Assembly (NCBI GenBank): GCA_950295325.1 | Contig: OX485807.1 | Coordinates: 23,223,666-23,287,665 of the forward strand | Length of the DNA: 64,000 nucleotides | Direction: 5' to 3' | Source: Polytrichum commune | Taxonomy: Eukaryota; Streptophyta; Polytrichopsida; Polytrichales; Polytrichaceae | Shown: one piece after another, positions 11,011 through 22,495 of the stretch | How the letters are laid out: each line of letters starts with the position of its first letter | Numbering within the stretch: the stretch's first letter is position 1 | Notes under the pieces: model-generated | Database searches by the model: none | Told to the model about the DNA's origin: nothing | Seen by the model: the letters and a program-made list of their open reading frames with translations, nothing else | Position numbers and translations under genes: made by a program

Positions 11011-11469
11011 GTCTTATGATGTTTTTGGGATTCCACATTTTCATGGGAAGTGAGGGAAACACAAACTTGAGACTTTCCATTAATTTGCAGTCAAAGGAGA
11101 GGGTAGTTGAGATTTCTTTAGGGGGATGACTCTCATCATAAAAGAAGAGCGTAGGAACTCTTTCAAGGTTTCAACACGCAAGATCATAATTTGTAAGTCG
11201 TGAAAGCGGAGTATATCATAATATTATTCAGCCCTATGGTGATTGTTCTCTTTCCCAAAATGAAGGAGCTCTACTAGAAACAAGTCCCCATACATGTTGA
11301 AAGCCAACTCATTCCAACTAGACCCCACTAGCCTAATTGAAGGTTTCTAATGCCTTTTCCGAAACCTAACGAACTTTAAATGACCATTATCAAGCTATAA
11401 AATAGTTCATGGCATTGTCACCTTCATAATGGATGAGTTTACACAAACACCATGAATCCTTGGCCCTTT

Positions 11470-12665
11470 ACAATGGGTGTCTAAAGCATGCGGGTGTTAT
11501 TTGATTACATTTCTTAATTGGACACCTGTATTTGTTCCATGTATGGTGTTCGGTGAGGATCAAAAAATAAACATCATGAAGACACATAAAAAAGAAACAT
11601 GTGAAGAGATTGGACAACATCTTCCCATTTCAATAAATCCTCCAGACTCAATCATGAACACAATAAAAAGGAAGTCCTATGTGTTTATATTGATGATTTT
11701 AGTTAGTGTGTGTGGTACTAAGTCCCGAAACATGCGCTATTTTGCCAAGTCTCGAAATTAGCGAGGCTTGAACTTTATACTAAGTGATAGTAAATTCATG
11801 AATACATGCTTGTTTACCATAAATATCAAGAACATTAGTGTGTGCCCTAAGGTGTTGTAGAGTGATAAAAAATAATAATTATATGCAAACACATGCTTGT
11901 CAGTGCATAGTGCCAGGATAAATAGTACCGGTACACCTTAACCTTCGTAATATCACCCTCCTTAATGTCACTCCTCTTATTTCCAAAAACCTAGGGAACT
12001 GATATTCTTAGTTTAAATCTCCCTCCTTGTTGTCACATTTCCCTCCCATACTTCACAAATTTTGTCATTAAATCAATCCACCAAGAATTCAAACCACACG
12101 CTCGCACGCAGCACGTTATCATCATTGTGATTATTGGCATTAATGCAATGTTGAATTTGTGCTATTCCATAATGTCATACGCTACACTAATTCTCTCTCA
12201 TCACGCATCCAAGTTAGCACTAGTTACATACCTCCTTAATATCATGTGCACTCTGGTTACGACATGCATGATATCAGGGAGGTTAGATTGCACTTTCAAT
12301 GAATCTATCGTTGCTATGAATAGTATTCTCAATGAATAGTGCCGAGACGAACAATGCTTCCTAGATCTTTTGGTGACACTAATGTCATAACATAAAAAAA
12401 TAAAAATTCGTACCACCTTCACTAATTTCCCAAACGCACTATTACCCCTCCCTCACTAATAGGGATAAACATTGTAGTTAAAGAAATGAACAAATATGCA
12501 TGTCCATTGACCACACCTAAATAGTTTCAAAAAGTCCAATTAACAAACCAACTTTTGCCGATGCGTCATCGTAGATTTTCTAATGCAACACAACTTGTTT
12601 CATCATGTAAACCAAGTCAGTATTAGAAGCCAAAGAACACAAAAAATGGAACCAAATATAACACC
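11470..12665 (+). repeat. dispersed repeat D, copy 1, interrupted
   Basis: The outer parts (about 11470-11660 and 12480-12665) match 47735-48135 in order: GTGTTATTTGATTACAT, TTAATTGGACAC, GATCAAA(A/G)AATAAACAT, AAGACACA; then TTTTGCCGATG/TTTTGCCAATG, AATGCAACA, GGACACAAAAAATG-like and ACACCCACACA. About 820 bp between them (11660-12480) has no counterpart in the other copy. It therefore looks like inserted DNA or an expansion of unknown type, with no gene. Confidence 0.5.
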
Positions 12666-12717
12666 CACACACGATACCTTTCCCCAAGCTCACATCACAT
12701 GCCTCGCAATCTTAGTA

Positions 12718-14457
12718 CAGTCTAACCTTGTTTATACGACACTCATTTATACGACACCCTCGGTATTATGACACATCTTTGTGTGACCAAACTTTTTAGT
12801 CCAAAACTCCCTCTTTTATACGACTACGACACTCGATAATGTGACATTTAGAATCTCCTTTTTGTCACACTAAAGAGGTAGTTAATGCTAGAATTCTTTT
12901 CATCTATGTTATGTATGTACATTGGAAATACATCCATTTTCACTTGGGAACTGCTTGGGAACTTAATGAGGATTAGGGTTACTAGTGTAGAACGGACATG
13001 GTAGAGGTTAGAATGGCCTCCTCCTAGTATGTTGCTAAACGTCATGCATCATAGTTGCCTAGTTTCTTATTGGAGGCTTCTTTATATTTTGGTGTTAATG
13101 AAATTATTAGTTTTCAAAGTAAGGAATTTAGATAAAGATGACAATTGCTAACTTGGGTAGACAACAACATAGATCTTTGGACTCCTATTTCAAGAGTTCT
13201 TGAGAACATTTGTATTTGTTTGGAGTTATAAATTATTATTTCATACCAATGGCATCTATATTGCTCAAACTCGTTGTATATATATATATATATATATATA
13301 TATTAAGCTCACATTACTCATGTTTTCCGTATTCTTTCAATAATACGACAACTTTACTCCATTTGTCATATTAACGAGAAGACGACACCTTGATAATATG
13401 TTTTTTTTTTTGGGTTTTTCCCATACCTTTCATACTAAAGAGAGAGAAGAGTACCTCTTAGCATGTCCAACATCCATCTTCCAACGTTTTCCCGCGTGAG
13501 ATTCATTCATCCATCCGCCTCCGGCGAGGGTTCATTGGGTTCATTCATCCAAGCCCTTCCAGCCGGCCCCATCATCATCATCATCATCATCTGCGGAGGA
13601 AATCGCAAACTGGTTGTGGGGTTGCGCCACCTGGCGCCCCTCCGGCGATCCAAGTGGAGACCCTCATGAATGGTTGGGACTTTAGTACACGGCCAAAAGT
13701 GACATTGTAAGTTTGTCATTTGCCAGAGTATGGTACTGTTCTCCCTCTTTAGTATGACACGTTTGGGAAACACACAAAAAGTCGTGTTGCCGAGGTGTCG
13801 TCATCCCATTAATAGGACAAATGGCGTAAAGTTGTCGTATTATCAAGGGAATACAAAAAAACATATGTAATACGAGCTTGAAGTGTATATACTATACAAC
13901 GAGTTTAAGCAATATAGATGGTGTGAAATAACGACTCATAACTCCAAAACAAAATACAAATGTTTTCAAGATCTCTTGAAATGGGAGTCTAAAGATTTCT
14001 GGTTTTGCCTACCCAAGTTAACAGCTGCCATCTGATCTAAATTCCTTACTAACTTTTGAAAACTAATAAATTTCATTAGCACCAAATTATGAAAAGAGGT
14101 CTTTAATAAGAAACTAGACAACAATGATGCATGATGTTTAGCATCACTAAGCTTTACTACAAGTGGACCAACATCATCCACACCTACACAAGTAACCCTA
14201 ATTCTCATTAAGTTCCCAAGTGAAAATGGAAGCATTTTAGATGTACATGACATACTAGATGAAAGGAATCTCAACATGAACTGCCCCTTTTAATATGACA
14301 AAACGACGGAGATTCTAAATGTCTCATCATCGAGCGCCGTAGTCGCATAAGAGAGGGGGTTTTGGACTAGAAAAGGTGGGTCTTCGCAAGAATGTGTCGT
14401 AGTAATATCGAGGGTGTCGTATATTAAACGAGTGTTTGTATTAATGAGGTTCGACTG
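12718..14457. mobile_element. palindromic pogo/Tigger-like element (Tc1-mariner superfamily), non-autonomous
   Basis: It is flanked by TA (12716-12717 and 14458-14459). The ends are inverted: CAGTCTAACCTTGTTTATAC on the left against the complement of GAGGTTCGACTG on the right, with CGACACTC-type subterminal words. The inverted repeat is not only terminal. About 720 bp on each side (12718 to about 13450, and about 13740 to 14457) are diverged reverse complements around a ~280-bp GC-richer centre (13460-13740). Shared landmarks include AACTTGGGTAGAC / its complement, AATACGACAACTTTA, GGACTCCTATTTC and TTAAGTTCCCAAG. The right arm read on the minus strand has a 103-codon frame ending KSLDSHFKRS, like the tail of pogo-type transposases. 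A TA tract (13276-13303) and a (CAT)n run (near 13570) lie inside. Confidence 0.8.
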
Positions 14458-14591
14458 TAATATGGTATGGACGCATCAAGCGCAGTGTGGAATAATGTGC
14501 CCGTGACAGTAGGAGGTAGCCCTACTCCTTCAAGCCTTTATCGACATGTAATTAACAAATAATGCACACTTTTGCCATTCCAGCTGCATAC

Positions 14592-14820
14592 CCATGACCG
14601 GGGAGAAGCGGCAGTTAGTTACAGATGAACCAGTGGAGTTTGAGAAATTAATAACCGGTTGAACTTCAAGACTGCAGGAAAATTACCGATCGTTTGAGAG
14701 GAATGTATAGAATATACCCCAATTTAATGAAGGAAAACCGAAGGATGTCAACATGTAACCGGTTGGACTTGCAAACACTAAGATCTCAACCGATTATGCC
14801 CAAAAACCTCCCCGATCACT
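14592..14820 (+). mobile_element. MITE family B, copy 1 (Mutator-like), with 9-bp target duplication
   Basis: A 229-bp element is flanked by identical GCTGCATAC at 14583-14591 and 14821-14829. Its ends are imperfect inverted repeats (TGACCGGGGAG and the complement of CTCCCCGATCA). The internal landmarks shared by all copies are GTTACAGATGAACC, TTTGAGAAAT, ACCGGTTG and ATGCCCAAAAA. No coding capacity. A 9-bp duplication is the Mutator-superfamily hallmark. Confidence 0.85.
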
Positions 14821-14916
14821 GCTGCATACATACTAAGTTAATTGAATCCTTTCTCAAACACACATTGAAAATTTGACATCATCGATTCCTCCATGCACAC
14901 TACTTGAATGCTCAGG

Positions 14917-14950
14917 AGTCAGTCAGTCAGTCAGTCAGTCAGTCAGTCAG
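14917..14950. repeat. (AGTC)n microsatellite
   Basis: About eight perfect AGTC units. Frames across it encode Ser-Val-Gln repeats and are artefacts. Confidence 0.9.
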
Positions 14951-15034
14951 GTTAAGGTACTTCTCCCTGCACGTTCTATATATGTTGTGGTGTTGTGTAT
15001 ATGTAAGGTTATATATGTGGCCCTAGCTACTGTG

Positions 15035-15285
15035 CAATGTTCGAGGGAGGTTTTTGTGTATCATCGGTCGAGATCCGAGTGTACTTGTTTCCAAGTCCAG
15101 CCGGTTACATGCATGTTGTGATCTTCTGTTTGGTTTTTTCTTCATGAACTTGAGGTGTATTCCATAGATTCCTCTGAGATGCATTGGTAATTTCTTCCTG
15201 AATTCTTGAGCTTGAACTGGTTATGTATGTCTCAAACTCAATGGGCTCATCTGGAACTAGCCGTTGGTTGTTCTCTCCGTTCATT
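15035..15285 (-). mobile_element. MITE family B, copy 2, inverted
   Basis: A 251-bp reverse-orientation copy. It is flanked by GCTACTGTG (15026-15034) and GCTACCGTG (15286-15294), which match at 8 of 9 positions. The shared internal words are CCAAGTCCAGCCGGTTACAT, GAGGTGTATTC, TCAAACTCAA and AACTAGCCG. Confidence 0.8.
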
Positions 15286-15350
15286 GCTACCGTGGGCAGT
15301 TCCTGCAAGTTGTGCAACTCCACATTGCATTTCGGGCTGTTGGGATCGGC

Positions 15351-15581
15351 TCCATGAATGGGGAGATTTGATATCTACTTCCGAATGGGCCGGGTGAGTT
15401 TGAGAAAAAAAGGGTTTAAAGTTGAAGATGTCAGGTAATTCACCAATCGTTGTAGAGGAAATTATGGAATTTTATGTTTTAATTCAATAAAAGGAGAACC
15501 TGAGAATAATCAACTTGTAACCGGTTGGACTTGGAAACACTTGGGATCGTGATCGAGTGTGTCCGAATCCCCCCAGACACC
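15351..15581 (+). mobile_element. MITE family B, copy 3
   Basis: A forward copy begins near AATGGGGAGATTT and ends near CCCCCCAGACAC. It keeps GAGTTTGAGAAA, TGTAACCGGTTGGACTTGG and ACACTTGGGATC. It is the most diverged of the group, and no convincing target duplication was found. Confidence 0.65.
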
Positions 15582-15639
15582 AGATTATTGGTTTGATCGG
15601 GAATTGTCTCATCTGGGTATGTAGCACATGCAAACAACG

Positions 15640-15850
15640 AGGATTGTCATTTAAAGTTTGAGAATTGGAGTAGAGATGCAAAAGTTATGCAAAAAAGTAC
15701 AGATTTAGTTACTCTTCAAATGATCTCATATGTCTTCTGAGTTTTGTAACACATGTCTTTTGGTATTCATTCTCAACAACACTTTTTTGCTTTTTACCAC
15801 TTAAATAAGAGGACGGTGTTCAATTAAGAAGAGTGACCACATAAAACCCA
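15640..15850 (+). repeat. dispersed repeat L, copy 2
   Basis: Counterpart of about 3560-3800: GAGGATTGTCATTT, GGAGTAGAGATGCA, then TTAAATAAGAGGACGGTG and a GTGACCAC end. Confidence 0.4.
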
Positions 15851-16999
15851 CAAATTTTGAAGTTTATTCAAAAGCTTTTCCTACCTTGCTTAATTCACAT
15901 TGAATTTTGTATAAGCACACATTTTGCTTGGGCATGAGAGCATCATCGCATACGAGCGTACCTCGAACATCTCATTCATTCAACAGAAAAACCCCGAAAC
16001 AAGATGCAACTCAAAGATTTCTTTACTTTAACTCGATTTAACACCGAAATAGCTTAAGAAACCCCGAGGTCAGTCTAATCCAAATCATTTAAGATGAATC
16101 AGCCGCAAACCTACAGGGGGACCTCAAGTTTTTACATTGGATGGATGAGAGATACACTTGTATGCGACAATTTCCGAGTCTCCCCTTTTGGTTGCACGAC
16201 GAAGTTCATAATGCTTGGTAAACATTTCAAAGTTCGACAACCTATTGGGGCTCTTGCCCATTACGACTTGTGGCCTTTGGTAACTTTGTGTTACTTGGTT
16301 CGCCAATCGGATCCATGATGTTAACATGACATCATTAACATTAAGTGATCATGTCATACTCTTCTCCTAGCTGCTATCTCAAACCTAGATTGAGGTCAAT
16401 GAACTATCTCATGAGGTGTCACTTCAAGCATATGAGTCCTAGGCAATTGACTTATGTCACTGAAAACACGTTCTATGTAACAAAAAAAATCTACAAATCT
16501 AGTAGAGTGGTAGATTTGCATTGTTCTTTCATCAACGTGGGATGTTAATGTCGGACTCGCATGCTAGTAGTCTATATTTTACCAAAAAGAAGAAGAAAAA
16601 CAATTCGAACAGTTCCAAATCTGCACTGGATGCTAAGAACTTTAGCTTGATGCTCGATCAATCTTACGGCTACACATCGCTCTTAAAAATTCACAGGCAC
16701 GGACTTTTTAATCCGGTAGAATATATTAATGGATGTGCTATCTGTCAGGCAGGCATAAGTTAGGCTATGAGCGAAAGTGCCATATTAGATAGAAAGTGAG
16801 GTTGCTAACCACTAAGCTTTCAATCACCTGGCTGTGTCGCATTGGTCGCATGCAATTCGGGCTTTTGGAACTGCAAGCACCATTCATTACATTCCTCCTG
16901 CCCATGTGTCTGGAACAAGTGTCGAAATTCAGGCACCGGCCTCCTACATATCCAACTCACTCCCCAATATTAAGCTTATGAAGAAGGACTCGAGGACTA
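15851..16999. other. intergenic, no gene recognised
   Basis: Several overlapping frames on both strands (about 16094-16330) contain protein-like words but have no start context, no splice partners and no domain I recognise. I leave them as non-coding or very old fragments. Confidence 0.35.
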
Positions 17000-17600
17000 A
17001 TAAGGTAGATGGATCTTTAAATGGTTAGTTTTTTTCCTGACTGGTCCATTTCTCCTAGGATATGAAACACGCGAGTAGCAAGGTACGGGGAGGATTTTGG
17101 GCATAATTGGTTGAGATCCTCGTGTTTGCAAGTCCAACCGGTTACATGTTGTTGACATCCTTCGGTTTTCCTTTATTAAATTGGGGTGTATTCTATAAAT
17201 TCCTCGAAAATGATCGGTAATTTTCCTGCAATCTTGATGAACTTCAACCGCTTATTTCTCAAACTCAACCGGTTCATCTGTAACTAACTGCCGGTTCTCC
17301 CCGATCATAAACGAGTAGTGCAAATCCAAATTTGGTTTGTAGCCACTTTGCTCATAAGTTTTGGAGTTCATATCAACATCTTATTAATTACAAATTTTGC
17401 GAAGATTCTTGTGCTTATTAGATGGTCATATAGGTCCTTCCAATTATAATATGTTCACTATTAAGTCTGGAATGCATGGTTATCATTATTTGAGCATGTA
17501 GTTCAATCTTTTTCAAACACATGTCTTTTTGGTATCCATCTTGGAGCCACACCAAACCACATATCGCTCAAATAGAGGTGTTTGATTTAGATAAGTAGCC
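17000..17600 (+). repeat. dispersed repeat A, copy 2, split by a MITE
   Basis: The left part (17000-17079) has AAGGTAGATGGATCTTTAAA and TCTCCTAGGATATGAAACAC. The right part (17320-17600) has GAAGATTCTTGTGCTTA, TGGTCATATAG and GGAGCCACACCAAACCA. MITE B copy 4 sits between them. The uninterrupted copy is 28798-29185. Confidence 0.7.
17080..17310 (-). mobile_element. MITE family B, copy 4, nested in repeat A
   Basis: A 231-bp reverse copy (GGGGAGGATTTTGGGC at the left end, GGTTCTCCCCGATCA at the right). Flanks GCGAGTAGC (17071-17079) and ACGAGTAGT (17311-17319) match at 7 of 9 positions, consistent with an old 9-bp target duplication. Confidence 0.8.
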
Positions 17601-17604
17601 GAAT

Positions 17605-17639
17605 TAGGCACGTCTACCTTAATAAGGTAGAAGTGCCTA
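17605..17639. repeat. short near-perfect hairpin
   Basis: The dyad TAGGCACGTCTACCTTA / TAAGGTAGAAGTGCCTA has one mismatch per arm and almost no loop, at the 3' edge of repeat A copy 2. It may be the footprint of a small inverted-repeat element. Confidence 0.6.
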
Positions 17640-18705
17640 TAACATACACTTTGAGCATCATCGTTCATCTAACCTGGACACATTATTAATTTTAAAAAAA
17701 TCGAATATGTTTAGAGCACAATGACATCAAAGATTGTTGAAATACGATTTTGGTACTAGGGTTGAACCAAACAGGTTCTTCACATTTGTAGTAGTTGTGG
17801 CGGAAAAGGTGGAGTTTAAGGATAGAAAGAGGAGGAGATAGATTGCTTGTTTGCACATACATTTGGACAGAATATACACCAAGGGTTTGCAAGGCAATAA
17901 ACATTACACAACTTCGAGTCCTACTCAAGGGGCGAGATCACTTAGTATCACTTAGTAATATGTATTTAAAAGTCTTAAATTTTTTTTTGATGAAAAACAA
18001 CGATGATGTTGCTAGTTCCAACTGTATAGATGTAGTTTAAAATCCACCTTGCACAACTTTCATTTGTATGTTCACTCAAAGGCAAGCATGAAAATTATAT
18101 TATATTTTATAATACATCTTCAATACAACTTGGAACCACACCACTTTTAAAATGTTGCTTTACACCTACTATTCTTTAATTTGGGGTCATATAGAAATAT
18201 CACAAAACATGATATTCAATTACAAGTATAGAATTGATTCTTCAAAGTGAACATGTAAGGAACAATTGTCACTGGCCCCCCTCCCCGCCCCATGGGTCCT
18301 GTCAATATATAAATAAATAACTTATAAATGATCTTAGTATCCAAATTTAAATAAATACATGTTTAGCCATACAAATCACATATTTAAAATAAATATACCA
18401 ATACTATTTTATTTCTGTTTTTGGCCACCTAAATCTTATGTCATTGTCAATGGTAGGTGTCATGTTCCTCTCTTTCACAACAATAATACACTCAAGAATG
18501 CACATGAAACACTAGATTCTAAACTTCCAAACTTTGTATAAAATAAATGATTTAGAACTTAACCACAAGATCGTGATTTCCTAGGAGCTCAAACCCCCAA
18601 CCATAGGAGAGAGACAAAAGATATTTTCTCCTGCCCTGAGCTCCCTTTTATGCCAAACAAACAACTTTTACTTTCTGTTTCTCATATAGTTAAAGTCTTT
18701 TATTC
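17640..18705. other. intergenic AT-rich DNA
   Basis: No supported gene. The frames present (about 17692-18040 and 18359-18541) are AT-biased and lack recognisable motifs. A C-rich stretch lies near 18272-18296. Confidence 0.4.
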
Positions 18706-18738
18706 AAAGCCTAAAGCCTAAAGCCTAAAGCCTAAACC
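18706..18738. repeat. telomere-like heptamer run, (CCTAAAG)n
   Basis: Four consecutive CCTAAAG units end in CCTAAACCCC. Each is one base different from the plant telomere unit CCCTAAA. Confidence 0.7.
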
Positions 18739-18789
18739 CCTCTAGCTTTGGTTCCACTATGAATCTTCTATCGTTTGGCTCAATCATAA

Positions 18790-19250
18790 TTCATTGGTTG
18801 GAATTGTCTACTTTTCAACTTGATGCATTCATCCATTCTTCAAGTTGGAACTGTCTAATTCTAACTGGATCCAATCATCCATTCTTCTAGTTGCAGCTGT
18901 CTAATTCCAACTTGATTCATTCACCCATTCTTCTAGTTGGAATACTAGTCTAATTCCAACTAGATCCATTCATCCATTCTTCAGGTTGGAACTGTTTAAT
19001 TCTAACTAGATTCATTTGTTCATTGAGAGTTGTCTAGCTCCCATGAATAACATCCATCCGCTGGGAGTTGTCTAACTCCGATCCATATCTTCTAGTCAGA
19101 GTTGTCTAACTCCAACGCAAAGATCTTCGATTGGGACGGTTGTCTAACCCCCGTGCCCAATTCCTTCGTTGGTTGTCTAGCCCTCGTGCACCATTCTTTC
19201 TTGGGTTGTCTAACCCACTTCTTTCTCTGGAGTCATCTGACTCCAAACAA
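18790..19250. repeat. diverged minisatellite with internal dyads
   Basis: About nine units of roughly 45-55 bp. Early units read AGTTGGAACTGTCTAATT, CCAACTNGATTCATTCATCC and ATTCTTCT. Later units shorten to forms such as GAGTTGTCTAACTCC. Each unit contains a small inverted repeat (GTTGGAA...TTCCAAC, later GGAGTTGTCTAACTCC), so each unit can form a hairpin. Confidence 0.75.
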
Positions 19251-19915
19251 CATATGCTCACATGCTAAGTATAGCAAAATATGGTTAAACTCTACTTCTT
19301 GCTTAATCAAACCTTAAGTCTTTTATACCAAGTATACCACAGTTGGGTGGAGCATCACAAAGTCTTTAATTCATGTAAAGAATGCTCAAAGCTGGCCAAT
19401 TCATTCGACCTTTCCTAGTTTGATAGGGGTGAAGTTGGGATGAGGTTTTGTCGTAATTAGCAGCACATGCATTCGAGACCTATCATGTAACACGGTTATG
19501 TTGATATGATATGCAATGTTAGATGTATACTTGTAACCTTGGGACATTGTGGTCGAGTCAGGTAATAAAGTACCAAGCCGATAACGCAGTGGATGAGTGG
19601 GGGCAGGAATGGAGGAGATCAAGGAAGGAGGGTTACATCGGTCAAATCCGACGGTCGAGAAAGCACAGGCAACGTGGCCTCACCAGAAGCCAGGATCTGC
19701 TTTCATCGCCCATAGACTTCTTCTCGACAACACCTTCCAAACAACCTAACACTACATAGGTACATAAAATACATCAAAGACTACATTCTACTCAGGCACA
19801 ATATGATAAAAAATGTCAGAGACTCAACCAATCAATTCACAAATGCCCTTGATTTGAGAACCACGCAGAAGCCCACCGTTCGCGTTTGCATATATATCAC
19901 TGATGGAGTTCTTAG
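19251..19915. other. intergenic, no feature seen
   Basis: Nothing beyond short random frames. A slightly GC-richer patch at 19560-19740 has a 78-codon frame with no recognisable motif. Confidence 0.4.
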
Positions 19916-20240
19916 TGCACAAAATATGATATTTAGTGTTTAATACACTAAATACGAACGCATACATTAAATATCAATAGCCCTATGAAAGTAAGTAACA
20001 TTGAATGTAAACTCAAACACTAAATATCAACTATGGTAATATGTGGAAGTTACATGTTTGAATTTAGTGTTAGTAAGGATATGAAGAAAAAAGGATATAT
20101 TAAAGGAGGTGGCAGTAGGGAAGGTAGCGGCACATTTATGTCTAACACTAATTGTCGAAGAATTGAAAATTAGTGTTGAGCATGGTAGGGTGGTAACAAC
20201 ACTAAATATAGTCAAACACTAAATATTATATTTAGTGTAG
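19916..20240 (+). mobile_element. MITE family E, copy 1
   Basis: A roughly 325-bp element with inverted ends built from ATATTTAGTGTTT and AAACACTAAATAT. It matches 24691-25013 (inverted) and 41486-41804 (direct). Landmarks: AAGTAAGTAACATTGAATGT, GGAAGTTACATGTTT, GGCACATTTATGTCTAACAC. No coding capacity. Confidence 0.8.
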
Positions 20241-21290
20241 CTATCCCTTAGTTCAATAACATCCCGACAAGCTCTCTGCTCCTTTTGTGCTAGCCTGTTA
20301 ATGTGTTCATTTGCATCCATCAACTCTAGTAAGACCTTCGATGTCAACCATCAAATTGTTTCGCTCATGCTTGTTCCCTTCCAGTGCTTCAACTAAAAGC
20401 ATCTCAAAATCTTGAGGACCGTTGTTGAAGATGGAAGTCGTCAATGCCCTTCAAACGTGATTTGGCCCTTCAAAATATTACCTCTCTCAAAACAACCCTT
20501 CAAAACGCAATCCCAAATTGAAAATGAAGACATCACTTGAAGGCCTCCATATAATCTACCCACCACAAGAACCAACAAATGTAGGGCATTGTCACTACGA
20601 GAAGTGGAGTTAGATGGTTGATTCTTAATTCTTCACATCGTACTAGAAACATGTACCATATAATCCATGCACAAGTTTAGTATCAGTTTTGTATTTCATT
20701 TCTATATTCTTGGATTGACGTCTTGGATTTGAACCAACCCTTCAGTTGAAAAGGCTGAAATTTGAGAGCCCCTTCCATATGAGGGCTTCAATCTTGAACA
20801 CTGGTGAGGACATCTATCTATCTATCTATCTATCTATCCGCGTTCATCCATCTCAACGTTTGGATTGGGTATGTCCACCACCGCAAAGGGAACCACCTCG
20901 CTCTCCCATAGTTTGGTGTTGGTATCATTGGCCTCTTAAGTCCTCACCTTCTTGCGTGATGTTAAAGCAGTGTCCATAGCCACAACTTGAAATGTATGAG
21001 ACGCACACACACACATGAGATGTGCATTACGCACAAACAATGATATATATATATATATATGAACTCAACACTTGTACCAACTACTGGAACGTGGTCTCAA
21101 CATGACTGAAAGTCAAAACGGCATCAAAGACTAGATCCGGATTTGTTATCCTTCACTGCTGAAATGAAGACAGTTTTTGGTTGTGTTTGTGGGATCCATA
21201 AGTTGTGCGTTGATGTTGCATTAGACCTTATGACATATTATTGCTTCGACAAAGAAATCCGTGTGTTTGAATATATTTGAGTGTGTTGAG
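20241..21290. other. intergenic; (ATCT)n at 20812-20838 and (TA)n near 21040-21060
   Basis: No gene is supported. The (ATCT) run is about seven units. The frame crossing it encodes Tyr-Leu-Ser-Ile repeats and is an artefact. Confidence 0.5.
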
Positions 21291-21740
21291 GAAATGCATG
21301 CTTGGATATAGCATGTGACTCAACGATTCTGTCAAATAAACAAAGATAACGACATAATAACTTAGTCACAATCTAGAGAGGAAAACTAAAGGAAGTCCAC
21401 GAGTGCTCCAAGAACCTATATATACTTTGTAAAAACCTAGAATCTAAATGCAAACCCCAACAATAAGGCATATGATAGTCATTAAGAACTATGACCATAT
21501 GAAATCAATGGATGAAAACGTGTATTGGATGAAACCAACACATCTATTGTCAAAATTTTCTCTAAATTTTAGGGCCCTCTTTGTACATCCACCTTCACTT
21601 CAAAAAATATAATAGCCTTTTTAGATGTACACACTAGAGAAAAATAATACCTCCCCCTTATGGATATTATGTACGCTAATACCTCAAATAATACCCCTTC
21701 TTACACTTATGTTGCTTTGTACATGGTATGAAGAATCCAC
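21291..21740 (+). repeat. dispersed repeat G, copy 1
   Basis: Shared landmarks: GTAAAAACCTAGAA, AATGCAAACC, ATGATAGTCATT, GAAACCAACACAT, TTTTCTCTAAA, CACTAGAGAAAAATAATACC, CTCAAATAATACCCCTTCTT and TTTGTACATGGTATGAAGA. Other copies are 36627-36960 (inverted), 38770-39200, 61130-61350 and a short piece at 46600-46680. The length and lack of terminal inverted repeats suggest a fragment of a larger element. Confidence 0.7.
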
Positions 21741-22384
21741 CCCCAAGGGTCACCGTTATGCCGTGTAGCATTGCATCATGTAACAAGTGTTGATGTAACA
21801 AAATGTGTTTGGTGTGGATTCTTGCAATAACCTAGTGAAAATGATGTGCATACAACACTCCTTGATCAAGGTTGTCTCCATCTGGTTTGTCATGTCTAGT
21901 TTGGTCCTATTAGGTGACATGGATGAGGACCTTCCCATCTGTCTGGACAAGAGGAGGTACTTTTTTTTCCCCTAAATGATAAAAATGGACCAATCATAAT
22001 GTTCCACGTATGCTAGCTAGTCAATTCATCAGTCAACCATGCCTAATTAGACTGATTGACCGCCTTGGGGGTGCACCTTTCATTAAAAACCAAGAACCAC
22101 GTGTGTTTGCAAAATACTTGAAAAACCCCCTATCTACAACATTTTGTTGTTGTAAAATCAAGCAATGCATGTACAATTTCAACGATGAAAATACAAGTGA
22201 CAATATGTATACTTATAAAATTTCATATTCATATATAGTCATTAACAAAAGTATAGAAATATACTTTTGAATAATAACAAACCCTTATCATATGTATAAT
22301 GTAAAACCCTAGCATTCATTAATAAAGTCATTGCAAACTTTTTCATTCCCCATATATCATTCATAACCATTTTTAGTCTATTTT

Positions 22385-22464
22385 ATATACATACATATAT
22401 ATATATACATATATATATACATATATACATATATACATATATATATACATATATACATATATAC

Positions 22465-22495
<31 letters not shown>
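22385..22495. repeat. (TA)n/(TACATA)n low-complexity tract
   Basis: About 110 bp of alternating TATATA and TACATA words. Any frame across it is spurious. Confidence 0.9.

Noticed and set aside
14873-15121. Frame with repeated Ser-Val-Ser-Gln
   Set aside because: It is an artefact of the AGTC microsatellite.
15105-15323. Minus-strand frame of 72 codons with plausible composition
   Set aside because: It falls almost wholly within MITE B copy 2, which has no conserved frame among its eight copies.
20027-20215. Frame inside MITE E copy 1, with a similar frame in copy 2 (24715-24960)
   Set aside because: The similarity follows from the shared MITE. The frame is not kept in copy 3, so it is not evidence for a protein.
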